8,415 nucleotides of DNA. Origin: JASJHI01 sp965371355. Lineage in GTDB: Bacteria; Actinomycetota; Acidimicrobiia; Acidimicrobiales; Ilumatobacteraceae. Location: positions 1-8,415 of the forward strand of contig CBDUYD010000129.1 of assembly GCA_965371355.1 (NCBI GenBank), read 5' to 3'. Below are positions 1-6,552 of this stretch, piece by piece; positions within the stretch are counted from its first letter, which is position 1; each line of letters opens with the position of its first letter. The position numbers and the translations under genes were made by a program. The notes below the pieces were generated by a model. The model saw only the letters and a program-made list of their open reading frames with translations. It was not told where the DNA came from and did no database searches.

Positions 1-146
1 ACGAGTTGGCCGCCGCCGCCGAACTGGTCAAGGGCAACACCTCGCGGACCCCCGTCGCGGTGATCCGCGGTTACGAGTGGACGCCCGACGAGCAAGCGAC
101 GATGGCACCGGTACTCCGCGATCCCCAGCGCGATCTCTTCCGCTGA
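1..146 (+). CDS. cofE: C-terminal end of coenzyme F420-0:L-glutamate ligase (CofE-like), partial
   Basis: Only the last 47 whole codons are present, read from base 3 and ending at TGA 144-146; the start lies left of the window. CofE adds gamma-linked glutamates to F420-0 using GTP, completing the deazaflavin cofactor F420 in the cytoplasm. The visible tail reads ELAAAAELVKGN, then PVAVIRGY, and ends RDPQRDLFR. The 'DE(L/I)A.AA.LV.GK...PVAVVRG' block and the terminal DLFR are typical of the CofE/FbiB ligase C-terminus as I recall it. The protein stops here, so it is the stand-alone ligase, not the mycobacterial FbiB form with a fused C-terminal nitroreductase domain. It converges on the M20 gene with only 12 bp between the stop codons. 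The assignment rests on a short fragment. Confidence 0.72.
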   Translation, partial: ELAAAAELVKGNTSRTPVAVIRGYEWTPDEQATMAPVLRDPQRDLFR

Positions 147-168
147 CCGTCGGGCCGATCAGCCGACG
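142..168. terminator. Possible short bidirectional hairpin between convergent stops
   Basis: CGTCGG at 148-153 pairs perfectly with CCGACG at 163-168 around a 9-nt loop. A competing pairing, GCTGA 142-146 with TCAGC 159-163, contains the two stop codons; its TGA/TCA part is automatic when both genes end in TGA. Neither strand has a T-run after the stem, so this is a weak candidate, supported mainly by its place between the convergent cofE and M20 genes. Confidence 0.3.
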
Positions 169-1508
169 AGGTCCTTGGCGATCCCGTAGAAGTAGTTGCC
201 GGACAGACCGAGCGACTCGACGTCGATGCGTTCGTTGTTGCCGTGGAAGCGCGAGCCGAACGTGGCGAAATCCATCTTCGTCGAGAAGAGCCCCGCCCCG
301 TACGCCGTCTTGCCGCGCTCGCGGAAGAATCGGGCGTCGGTGCCGCCGACGATCAGTCCCGGGACGAGTTCCGCTCCGGGATATGCGACCTGGGTGTGCT
401 TGGCGATCGTGTCCCACAGCGGGTTGCCCGCGCCGCGCGGCGAGGCGGTCGAGGGCGCGCCCTGGATCGTGCTCACCTCGACGTGGTCGTAGAGATCGCC
501 GATCGCCTCGCGCAGACTTGCCTCGACGTCGTCGCCGGTGATTCCGGGCACGGTGCGGATATCGACATCGATGTCGATCGCGTCCGGGATCATGTTGGTC
601 TTCAAGCCACCGTGCACGACATTGGGCGAGAACGTGGTGTGTGTCTGGGCATGGCAGTACCGGGCGATCGGGGTCGGCAGGGTCTCGAGCGTCGCCCAGA
701 TCTGCTCGGGCGAGCGGAGACCGGCGTCGAGTTCGGCGGGGAGCTCCATCGCATCGAGCTGTGCCTCCCAGATGTCGTCGATGTGGGCGCGCGGTCGGTA
801 CTCGGCGAGGCGACGGATGACCTCGGCGGCCTTGACCAGGGCGTTGTCGGAACCGAAGGGCATCGACCCGTGGCCCGGCGTGCCCGTGACACGTATCCGT
901 CGCCAGGCGAGCCCCTTCTCGCCGACGTTGATCGTGACCCGCCGGGTGCCGTCGGAGGCGAGCGACGACCACCCGCCGAGTTCGGTGAGGACGTAGTCGG
1001 CCTCGATCGCTTCCCAGCGGTGCTCGGCGATCCACTCGGCGCCGTAAACCCCTCCGGCCTCCTCGTCGCCGACACCGAAGTAGATGAGATCACCCTTCGG
1101 GTGGAAGCCTTCGCTCGCGAGACGCCGGAACGCGACCGCCATCGACGATGTGAGGTTGAGCATGTCGATCGCACCGCGTCCCCAGACCTCGCCGTCGATG
1201 ATCTCGCCGGCGAACGGATCGTTGTCCCAGCCGTCCGGGTTCACCGGTACGACGTCGGTGTGGCCCATCAGACACAGCGACGGTGCGTCGGGATCGGATC
1301 CCTCGATGCGGGCGACGATCGAGTCGCGCCCGGCCCGCGGTGTGATCCGCTCGACGTCGAGCCCAGCGCCCTCGAGGTGGTGAACGAGGAGGTCCGCGTT
1401 CCGTGTCTCGTTGCCGGAGTCGGGTGTGCCGTCGTTGACGCACTCGCTGCGGATCAGTTCCTGCAGCAACTCGGTGGTCGGGCCCGTGAACTCCTCTGGT
1501 GTCGCCAT
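159..1508 (-). CDS. M20 family metallopeptidase/amidohydrolase (ArgE/DapE/aminoacylase-1 type)
   Basis: This 449-residue protein has the full di-zinc hydrolase signature. The first ligand motif is GHTDVVPV (H83, with D85 supporting it). The bridging aspartate is D115 in GRGAIDMLN. GDEEAGG gives the catalytic base E149 and ligand E150; E176 is a likely further ligand, and the last ligand is H422 in FHGNNERID. A lid/dimerisation domain lies at roughly residues 195-330, with GTPGHGSMP (H213) near its start. There is no signal peptide, so it should be cytoplasmic. M20 enzymes cleave amide bonds of N-acyl amino acids, dipeptides or N-succinyl/N-acetyl intermediates; the exact substrate cannot be read from sequence. 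The ATG at 1508 begins 26 bp after the stop of the acetyltransferase fusion on the same strand. Cotranscription is plausible, but TAGCGT at 1520-1515 could give the gene its own leaderless start. No Shine-Dalgarno is seen. Confidence 0.9.
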   Translation of the reverse strand: MATPEEFTGPTTELLQELIRSECVNDGTPDSGNETRNADLLVHHLEGAGLDVERITPRAGRDSIVARIEGSDPDAPSLCLMGHTDVVPVNPDGWDNDPFAGEIIDGEVWGRGAIDMLNLTSSMAVAFRRLASEGFHPKGDLIYFGVGDEEAGGVYGAEWIAEHRWEAIEADYVLTELGGWSSLASDGTRRVTINVGEKGLAWRRIRVTGTPGHGSMPFGSDNALVKAAEVIRRLAEYRPRAHIDDIWEAQLDAMELPAELDAGLRSPEQIWATLETLPTPIARYCHAQTHTTFSPNVVHGGLKTNMIPDAIDIDVDIRTVPGITGDDVEASLREAIGDLYDHVEVSTIQGAPSTASPRGAGNPLWDTIAKHTQVAYPGAELVPGLIVGGTDARFFRERGKTAYGAGLFSTKMDFATFGSRFHGNNERIDVESLGLSGNYFYGIAKDLVG

Positions 1509-1520
1509 GCCCGAACGCTA
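1509..1520 (-). promoter_or_regulatory. TANNNT -10 box, leaderless start of the M20 gene
   Basis: On the minus strand TAGCGT (1520-1515) is followed by a 6-nt spacer and the ATG at 1508-1506. No purine-rich ribosome site is present. TANNNT ending 6-7 nt before a start codon is the usual signature of leaderless transcripts in mycobacteria and relatives. It lies wholly within the 26-bp gap after the upstream gene. Confidence 0.5.
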
Positions 1521-1534
1521 CCGCGCCTCGGCGA

Positions 1535-4099
1535 TCAGTTGAGCTTGCGGATCGGTTCGTGGTCGGGCTCGTGCGCCGTGAGCTCGATGTGCGCGTCGGC
1601 CACCGCCGCGCCGTGGTCGGAGACGACGACCGGATTGAGGTCGAGCACCGCGATCTCGTGATGATCGGCGGCGAGCTGGGTCGCCTCGACGATCACCTCG
1701 ACGAGCGACGAGGGCTCGATTCCGGCGTCGCCGAGCGCGTGGAGGACCACGGTCTCGCCGAGCATCGCCATGGCACTCGCCGGTGAGACGGGTGCGATCC
1801 GGGTGGTGCGGTCGCCGATCACGTCGGCCTGGACACCACCGAGTCCGACATGCACGATGACGCCGAGCCGATCGTCGTGTTCACACCTCACCCGGGCATC
1901 GACGCCAGGCGTTGCCATCGCCTGCACGATCAGTTCGTCGGCGTCGCTCCCCAGCGTCTCGTGCATCGCCTCGAGGGCGCGCTGGACGTCGTCGTCGGAT
2001 CCGAGGTCGAGTCCGACACCGGCCCGAACAGAGCGTCCGGCGCGTCGATGGGTGGCCTTGACGGCGACCGGGTAGCCGATCTCGCGTGCTGCGGCGACCG
2101 CTCCCTCGGCGTCGGTCAGACGCGTGGGCGGCATGAAAATGCCGTACGACGAGAGCAGCTCTCGCTGCGTCGCGATGTCGGCGTGACGGTGTTCGGCACC
2201 GGCGAGAGCCGCCGCGATGATCGAGCGCGCGGCGCCCGGATTCACCTCGCGGTCGGGTTCGGGCGAAGCGGCCGCCTCGGTCGCGAGCCACCTGCCGTAT
2301 GAATACGATCGACCCAGCGTCGCGGCGGCCTGCTCGGGGAAGGTGAACGCCGGGACGTCGGACCCCGGCGAGATCGGGCCATCGGATGCCCCGAGCATCA
2401 CGGCGACGACGGGCTTGGTGGCGTCGGCGGCGGCCTGCTCGATACCTGCGACGACAGCACTCACATCGTCGGCGACCGCCGGCGCGTGGATGACGAGTAC
2501 CCCGTCGATCGACTCGCTCGCCAGGGCGTCGGCGAGTGCCGCCCGGTACGCGTCGTCGCCGGAGCGCCAGTCGAGCCGTGTCGGGGGTTGCACCGGATCG
2601 AGTCCGTACGACGCGAGCGCGTGTTCGGCGAGCGTGCCGGGGCTGCGCGAGTTTGTCAGCACGGCGACCCTCGGACCGCCGAGCACCGGTTGCCCGGCGA
2701 GTACCCGTGCCGTGTCGAGCATGTCGTGAACGGTCGGCACCTCGATCAGTCCGGACTGCTGGAACAGCGCCCCGCCCATGTCCTCGGTCGCGGCGCGTCC
2801 GGCGCGGACCGCCACGATCGGGCGAGACCTCGACACGCGCCGCGCGAGGCGGGCGAACTTGCGGGGATTCCCGAACGACTCGGTGTACATCGCGATCACG
2901 CGGGTGTTGTCGTCGTCCTCCCAGAACTGCAGCAGGTCGTTGCTCGAGACGTCGCTCTTGTCGCCGAGCGACACGAACCACGACAGCCCGAGATGCAGTT
3001 GGCTCGCTCGCCTGAGTACCGACCCGCCGAGCGAGCCCGACTGCATCGAGATGGCTACGCGCCCCGGCGGTAGGTTCACCTCGACGAGTGCGGCCTGGAG
3101 GAGCGACTCGGGGCGCGGTGACGCGATCCCCATGCTGGACGGGCCGATGATCCGCAGCCCGTTTCGACGAGCGCGCGCGACGAGCGCGTCGATATCGATC
3201 CCCGAACCGTCCGTGCCCGAAACGTCCGTTGTGGTGACGATGACAGCGCCCCGCATCCGCTTACGGATGCACGCATCGATCGTGTCGACCAGGACATCGG
3301 CCGGAACCGCGATCACCGCGAGCGACACATCATCGGGCAGGTCGTCGACCGAGTGCAGGCACGGGTGTCCGTCGATCTCGGTGTGCCGCGGGTTCACGGG
3401 ATACGCGGGGACCTGCACGCTGTTGACGACGTGATCCCACAGGAAAGTGCCGACCGCTCCCGGCCGGTCGGATGCACCGATCACCGCGACCGCCCGCGGC
3501 AGGAGGATGCGCGCCACAGCCCGGGAGTCGGCACGGTGCTCGCGGCCTTCGACGCTGTCGAGGTACTCGTCGGTCGTCTCGATATCCCAGTCGAGGTCGA
3601 TCACGCCGGAGTCGAAGCGGCGCTTCAGCGGCCATCCGGCCTTGGCGAACACGGCGAGCATCGCCCGGTTGTCGCCGAGCACCTCTGCGGTGAACCGCTC
3701 GATCCCGTTCGCCCTGGCGAACGCGGCCAGGTGCTCGAGTAGCAGCGTCGCGATACCGAGGCCGTGGTGGTCGTCGTCGACCATGAACGCGGCCTCGGCC
3801 TCGTTGCGGCCCGCCCACCGCTCGTAGCTCGCCCAGGCGACGAATTCGTCGCGCAGCTCGACCACGAGAGCGACGCGATCGACCATGTCGACGGTGGTGA
3901 AGTGGGCGAGCTCCGTGTCGGTCAGCGTCGGCTTCGGCGAGAAGAACCGGCGGTAGATGCTCGTCGACGACTGCCGCTCGTGGAAGGCGGCGAGCGCGGC
4001 TTGATCGGCGGGAACGATCGGGCGTATCACCGCCGTGTCGCCGTTGCCGAGGACGACGGAGGCGGAGCGGTCTTCGGGCGACGTGGAGTGATCGCTCAT
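1535..4099 (-). CDS. GNAT acetyltransferase fused to NDP-forming acyl-CoA synthetase-like region (PatA-type protein lysine acetyltransferase)
   Basis: This is an 854-residue cytoplasmic fusion. Residues about 20-175 form a GNAT domain; the acetyl-CoA loop is HHGLGIA at 111-117, with H112 where Q or R is usual, and E102 is a candidate general base. Residues about 197-300 are a CoA-binding Rossmann domain starting PRAVAVIGAS. Residues about 345-600 are two succinyl-CoA-ligase-like domains with MQSGSLGG at 352-359. Residues about 640-845 are an ATP-grasp domain with K681 in PVAVKA and a C-terminal LDLNPVVV. The order GNAT-first matches Streptomyces lividans PatA, the reverse of enteric Pat/PatZ. 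Such proteins acetylate lysines of AMP-forming acyl-CoA synthetases. The usual SHTGA loop carrying the phospho-histidine is missing near residue 436, and the ATP-grasp HK(S/T)(D/E) site aligns with R689, so the synthetase part is probably a ligand sensor. The gene is divergent from a deacetylase and 26 bp upstream of the M20 gene. The ATG has no clear Shine-Dalgarno. Confidence 0.88.
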   Translation of the reverse strand: MSDHSTSPEDRSASVVLGNGDTAVIRPIVPADQAALAAFHERQSSTSIYRRFFSPKPTLTDTELAHFTTVDMVDRVALVVELRDEFVAWASYERWAGRNEAEAAFMVDDDHHGLGIATLLLEHLAAFARANGIERFTAEVLGDNRAMLAVFAKAGWPLKRRFDSGVIDLDWDIETTDEYLDSVEGREHRADSRAVARILLPRAVAVIGASDRPGAVGTFLWDHVVNSVQVPAYPVNPRHTEIDGHPCLHSVDDLPDDVSLAVIAVPADVLVDTIDACIRKRMRGAVIVTTTDVSGTDGSGIDIDALVARARRNGLRIIGPSSMGIASPRPESLLQAALVEVNLPPGRVAISMQSGSLGGSVLRRASQLHLGLSWFVSLGDKSDVSSNDLLQFWEDDDNTRVIAMYTESFGNPRKFARLARRVSRSRPIVAVRAGRAATEDMGGALFQQSGLIEVPTVHDMLDTARVLAGQPVLGGPRVAVLTNSRSPGTLAEHALASYGLDPVQPPTRLDWRSGDDAYRAALADALASESIDGVLVIHAPAVADDVSAVVAGIEQAAADATKPVVAVMLGASDGPISPGSDVPAFTFPEQAAATLGRSYSYGRWLATEAAASPEPDREVNPGAARSIIAAALAGAEHRHADIATQRELLSSYGIFMPPTRLTDAEGAVAAAREIGYPVAVKATHRRAGRSVRAGVGLDLGSDDDVQRALEAMHETLGSDADELIVQAMATPGVDARVRCEHDDRLGVIVHVGLGGVQADVIGDRTTRIAPVSPASAMAMLGETVVLHALGDAGIEPSSLVEVIVEATQLAADHHEIAVLDLNPVVVSDHGAAVADAHIELTAHEPDHEPIRKLN

Positions 4100-4176
4100 C
4101 GGCGCAATCTTGGCAGGAACACCGACCGGCGGCGGCGATCGGGGGTCGGCGGACGACGATCGGTAGCTTTGACGTC
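4100..4176. promoter_or_regulatory. Divergent promoter region between acetyltransferase and deacetylase genes
   Basis: This 77-bp region lies between the two divergent start codons. Toward the deacetylase it has TAGCTT (4164-4169), 7 nt before GTG 4177. Toward the acetyltransferase the equivalent position holds only a weak hexamer, AAGATT (4111-4106) or CAAGAT (4112-4107), 6-7 nt before ATG 4099. A dyad, CCGACC 4122-4127 with GGTCGG 4144-4149, lies between them and could be an operator, though such short dyads are common in GC-rich DNA. No Shine-Dalgarno faces either way. Confidence 0.5.
4164..4176 (+). promoter_or_regulatory. TANNNT -10 box, leaderless GTG start of the deacetylase
   Basis: TAGCTT at 4164-4169 is followed by 7 nt and then the GTG at 4177. 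No ribosome-binding site precedes the GTG. The arrangement predicts a transcript that begins at or next to the GTG. Confidence 0.5.
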
Positions 4177-5187
4177 GTGTCGACCCCGATCGCGCTCTTC
4201 ACCACCGTCGAGCGAGATCAACACGCGACGCCGCCGTGGCACCCCGAGCGCAGGGAACGGCTCCCGGCGGCCCTGGAAGGCATCACCGAGGCCGGTCTGA
4301 CCGAGGCGGTGACGTGGTACCAGCCCCGACCGGCCGAGGTGAGCGAACTCGAGCGGGTTCATACGCCGTCGTACGTGGCCTCGATCGAGCGGTTCTGTGC
4401 CGCTGGTGGTGGCGACATCGACGCCGACACGTATGCCGCGCCCGGCTCGTGGGAAACGGCGCGGCTGGCGGCCGGCGCGACGCTCGAGGCGGTCGACGCG
4501 TTGCGCGCCGGGCGCTGCGACCTCGCGTTCACCGCGTGCCGGCCGCCGGGACATCACGCCGTGGCCGACGCTGCGATGGGGTTCTGCCTCTTCAACAGTG
4601 TGGCCGTCGTCGCGGCCGAACTCGCCGAGCGGGGCGAGCGGGTGGCGATCGTCGATTGGGATGTGCATCACGGAAACGGCACCCAGGACATCTTCTACGA
4701 CGATCCGCGAGTGCTGTATGTGTCGACCCACGAGGCTCCGCTCTATCCGTTCACCGGCCGCGCCGACGAGACGGGCGGCCCGAACGCGCCCTTCACCAAT
4801 CTCAACCTCCCGTTCCCTGCGGGAACCCGCGGCGACGTGTACCGCCGAGCGGTCGACGAGGTGATCGCACCCATCGTCAGCGCGTTCTCGCCCGACTGGC
4901 TCCTCATCTCGGCCGGGTTCGACGGCCATCGCGACGACCCGCTCGCCGGCCTCGAGCTGACGTCGGCCGACTTCGCCGATCTCGCCGTGCGCCTCCAGGC
5001 GCTCGTGCCCGCGCGGCGGACCGCGGTCGTGCTCGAAGGGGGATACGACCTCAAGGTGCTGGCGCAGTCGACCGGTGCCACGCTGGCGGCGATGATCGGC
5101 GAGCCGTACCGGCCAGAGGATGCGTCGAGCGGTGAGATCGGGCTGCCGACGATCCTGGCCGCGAAGCAGCGCTGGGGACTGATCTGA
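4177..5187 (+). CDS. Class II HDAC-like zinc deacetylase
   Basis: This 336-residue protein starts at GTG 4177. HDAC-fold enzymes use one zinc to remove acetyl groups from lysine side chains or acetylpolyamines. The catalytic set is intact: the charge-relay pair H126-H127 in RPPGHHA; zinc ligands D162 and H164 in DWDVHHGNGTQ; zinc ligand D249 in SAGFDGHRDDPL; and the transition-state tyrosine Y290 in EGGYDL. GFCLFNSVAVVA (135-146) and the YPFTG...ETGG stretch around 190-201 fit the class II/bacterial HDAH branch better than class I AcuC, as I recall those families. Length is normal for the family and there is no signal peptide. It is divergent from a PatA-type acetyltransferase, so reversal of protein acetylation is the favoured role. 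An acetylpolyamine or other small-molecule substrate remains possible. It converges on the lipoprotein serine hydrolase, with 16 bp between stops. Confidence 0.92.
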   Translation: MSTPIALFTTVERDQHATPPWHPERRERLPAALEGITEAGLTEAVTWYQPRPAEVSELERVHTPSYVASIERFCAAGGGDIDADTYAAPGSWETARLAAGATLEAVDALRAGRCDLAFTACRPPGHHAVADAAMGFCLFNSVAVVAAELAERGERVAIVDWDVHHGNGTQDIFYDDPRVLYVSTHEAPLYPFTGRADETGGPNAPFTNLNLPFPAGTRGDVYRRAVDEVIAPIVSAFSPDWLLISAGFDGHRDDPLAGLELTSADFADLAVRLQALVPARRTAVVLEGGYDLKVLAQSTGATLAAMIGEPYRPEDASSGEIGLPTILAAKQRWGLI

Positions 5188-5210
5188 CCGCCGGTCGAGC
5201 GGTTCAGATC
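5181..5210. terminator. Bulged 11-bp hairpin spanning both stop codons, bidirectional terminator candidate
   Basis: The left arm 5181-5191 (GATCTGACCGC) pairs with the right arm 5199-5210 (GCGGTTCAGATC) in 11 base pairs, with one bulged T at 5203 and a 7-nt loop at 5192-5198. The TGA stop of the deacetylase and the TCA (minus-strand TGA) of the serine hydrolase are both inside the stem. Part of the symmetry follows from both genes ending ATC-TGA, but the CCGC/GCGG half lies in the non-coding gap. No T-run follows on either strand; actinobacterial terminators often lack one. Confidence 0.5.
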
Positions 5211-6496
5211 GAAGACCGCGTCGGGGTCCCCGCCCAGAACCCGAGATCCGCTGCCAGCGCCGGCTCGATCGTGTCGCACACAGCGCCTCCGGTGGCCGGC
5301 CGCTCTCCTGAGATCGTCGTGGCCATCACCGTTCGACCGCCTTCGAGGATCCATGCGCAGGCGACCGCTCCGCCGACGGTGCCGGTGTGGCCGAACCCGT
5401 ACTGGTCGATGAATCCGCCCGGTAGGTGCAGCGACGCGTAGTCGGCAGGGGTCAGCTGCGCGAGCGCGCCGGCGACCGAATCGGTGGAGACGATCAGATT
5501 CCCCGCGCCGCCGAGGCGGGCGAGTCTGGCGACCCCTCGTCGGTGGGCGATGTCGTCGGGTATCTGACCGGCGTCGGCGAGATGGGCAGGGCTCAGTCCG
5601 GCGGGGTCGAAGACCAGTTCGGCCAGCGCCACGTCGAGTGGGTGGCCGGTGAGGAACTCGACGAGGAGGCCGAGCGCGCAGTAGTTGCCGTTGGAGTACG
5701 TCCACGTTCCGCGGTGGCCGCGCGGAGCCTGCGCGATCAGTGCGGGGAGGTACGACGCGCAGTTGCCACCGTCGGTGAACCACGAGGTGCGCACCACGGG
5801 CATGCCGGCGGCATGACCGAGGAGGTCTCGCGGGGTGACGTCGTGCCACCCGGCATGCGGGTCGAGGCCGAGGAAAGCCCACGGGACAGGCTCGTCGAGG
5901 TCGAGTGGACCGGCCTGCGAGAGCCGGGCGACGGCGAGCGCCGTCATCATCTTGCTGACGCTGGCGATGACCATCGGGGTGTCGCTTGTCGCGGGCGCAC
6001 CCGCGATCGTTTGGCCGGTCGCCCTCGCGAGGATCGTCCGGCCGTCGCGGATCACGGTGATCGAAGCTGCCTCGGCCGAGGCAGCGAGCCTGTCGAAGGC
6101 GGCGTTGGTCGCGGCGAGTGGGGGCGTGTCGGGCAGCGCGTCCTCGCCGGGCACGGCGCCGCCATCGATCTGTCCACCGGCCGGTTCGATGGTGGTGGTC
6201 GCGACGGTGGTGGTGGTCGTGGTCGTGGTCGTGGTGGTCGTGGTCGTGGCCGCCGGAACGACGACGCTCGCCGTGCTCGTCGTCACCCCAGCGCTCCGGA
6301 GGGTTGTCGTATCCGGGAGGATCGTCGTGCGCGGGAGCGACGCGATGATCGACTCGCGCAGCGTTGTCGTCGACTCGATCACCGACGTCGTGCGCTCACC
6401 GCCCTGATCGCCGTCGCCGGGACCGCAAGCGAGCAATAGGAGCGCTCCGGCGATGACCAGCGCACCGGCCCGCCGCAGGTCGTGGCGTGCCCACAC
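5204..6496 (-). CDS. Lipoprotein serine hydrolase, class C beta-lactamase/DD-peptidase fold, with poly-threonine linker
   Basis: Read from GTG 6496, the protein has 430 residues. Residues 1-23 are a lipoprotein signal peptide: basic residues, then hydrophobic 10-23, with C24 in the lipobox LLAC. It should be exported and anchored to the outer face of the membrane. Residues about 30-105 are a Ser/Thr-rich linker containing 14 consecutive threonines (84-97). The catalytic domain, about 125-425, has all three active-site motifs: SVSK (S179 nucleophile, K182), YSN (Y267-N269) and HTG (370-372). Four cysteines (246, 273, 380, 407) could form disulfides outside the cell. The family includes beta-lactamases, DD-carboxypeptidases, esterases and D-aminopeptidases; which one this is cannot be told, though cell-wall peptide trimming would suit the tether. 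The reading frame stays open up to 6811, but that extension is Arg-rich, lacks family features and overlaps the hydrolase gene. The GTG start is supported by the signal peptide and by TACTCT 6 nt upstream. Confidence 0.88.
   Translation of the reverse strand: MWARHDLRRAGALVIAGALLLLACGPGDGDQGGERTTSVIESTTTLRESIIASLPRTTILPDTTTLRSAGVTTSTASVVVPAATTTTTTTTTTTTTTVATTTIEPAGGQIDGGAVPGEDALPDTPPLAATNAAFDRLAASAEAASITVIRDGRTILARATGQTIAGAPATSDTPMVIASVSKMMTALAVARLSQAGPLDLDEPVPWAFLGLDPHAGWHDVTPRDLLGHAAGMPVVRTSWFTDGGNCASYLPALIAQAPRGHRGTWTYSNGNYCALGLLVEFLTGHPLDVALAELVFDPAGLSPAHLADAGQIPDDIAHRRGVARLARLGGAGNLIVSTDSVAGALAQLTPADYASLHLPGGFIDQYGFGHTGTVGGAVACAWILEGGRTVMATTISGERPATGGAVCDTIEPALAADLGFWAGTPTRSSI
6191..6247 (-). 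repeat. ACC/ACG trinucleotide run encoding poly-threonine
   Basis: Bases 6206-6247 are 14 consecutive GGT or CGT triplets on the + strand, which read ACC/ACG (Thr) on the coding minus strand. After two other codons (Val, Ala) a further three GGT triplets lie at 6191-6199. Length changes by whole triplets would alter the linker length without shifting the frame. The mixed ACC/ACG codons show the run is not a single pure microsatellite expansion. Confidence 0.9.
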
Positions 6497-6552
6497 GCGA
6501 CGAGAGTACCGGTGATTCAGTGCCGATCTCCGGCATCGAGCGATCGGTGCGT
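6497..6552 (-). promoter_or_regulatory. Promoter region of the serine hydrolase with leaderless GTG start
   Basis: This 56-bp gap follows the alpha/beta hydrolase stop. On the minus strand TACTCT (6508-6503) lies 6 nt before GTG 6496, with no Shine-Dalgarno. Upstream of it, TGCCG (6521-6525) and CGGCA (6531-6535) form a 5-bp inverted repeat around a 5-nt loop. That repeat could be a weak terminator for the preceding gene or a protein site over the -35 region. Confidence 0.5.

Noticed and set aside
243..1661. 472-codon open frame on the + strand
   Set aside because: It is antisense to the M20 gene, which carries a full set of zinc-ligand motifs. The translation is Arg/Gly/Val-rich with no domain and arises from GC-rich third-position bias.
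1881..2981. 366-codon minus-strand open frame
   Set aside because: It is an alternative frame inside the acetyltransferase fusion, extremely Arg-rich, and without family features.
4122..4149. CCGACC/GGTCGG dyad as a firm operator in the divergent region
   Set aside because: The arms are only 6 bp, 16 bp apart, in GC-rich DNA where such pairs are frequent. It is mentioned in the promoter entry but not claimed as a separate site.
6206..6247. Repeated triplets considered as a CRISPR-like or regulatory repeat
   Set aside because: There are no spacers and the period is 3 bp in the coding frame. It is explained by poly-threonine coding.
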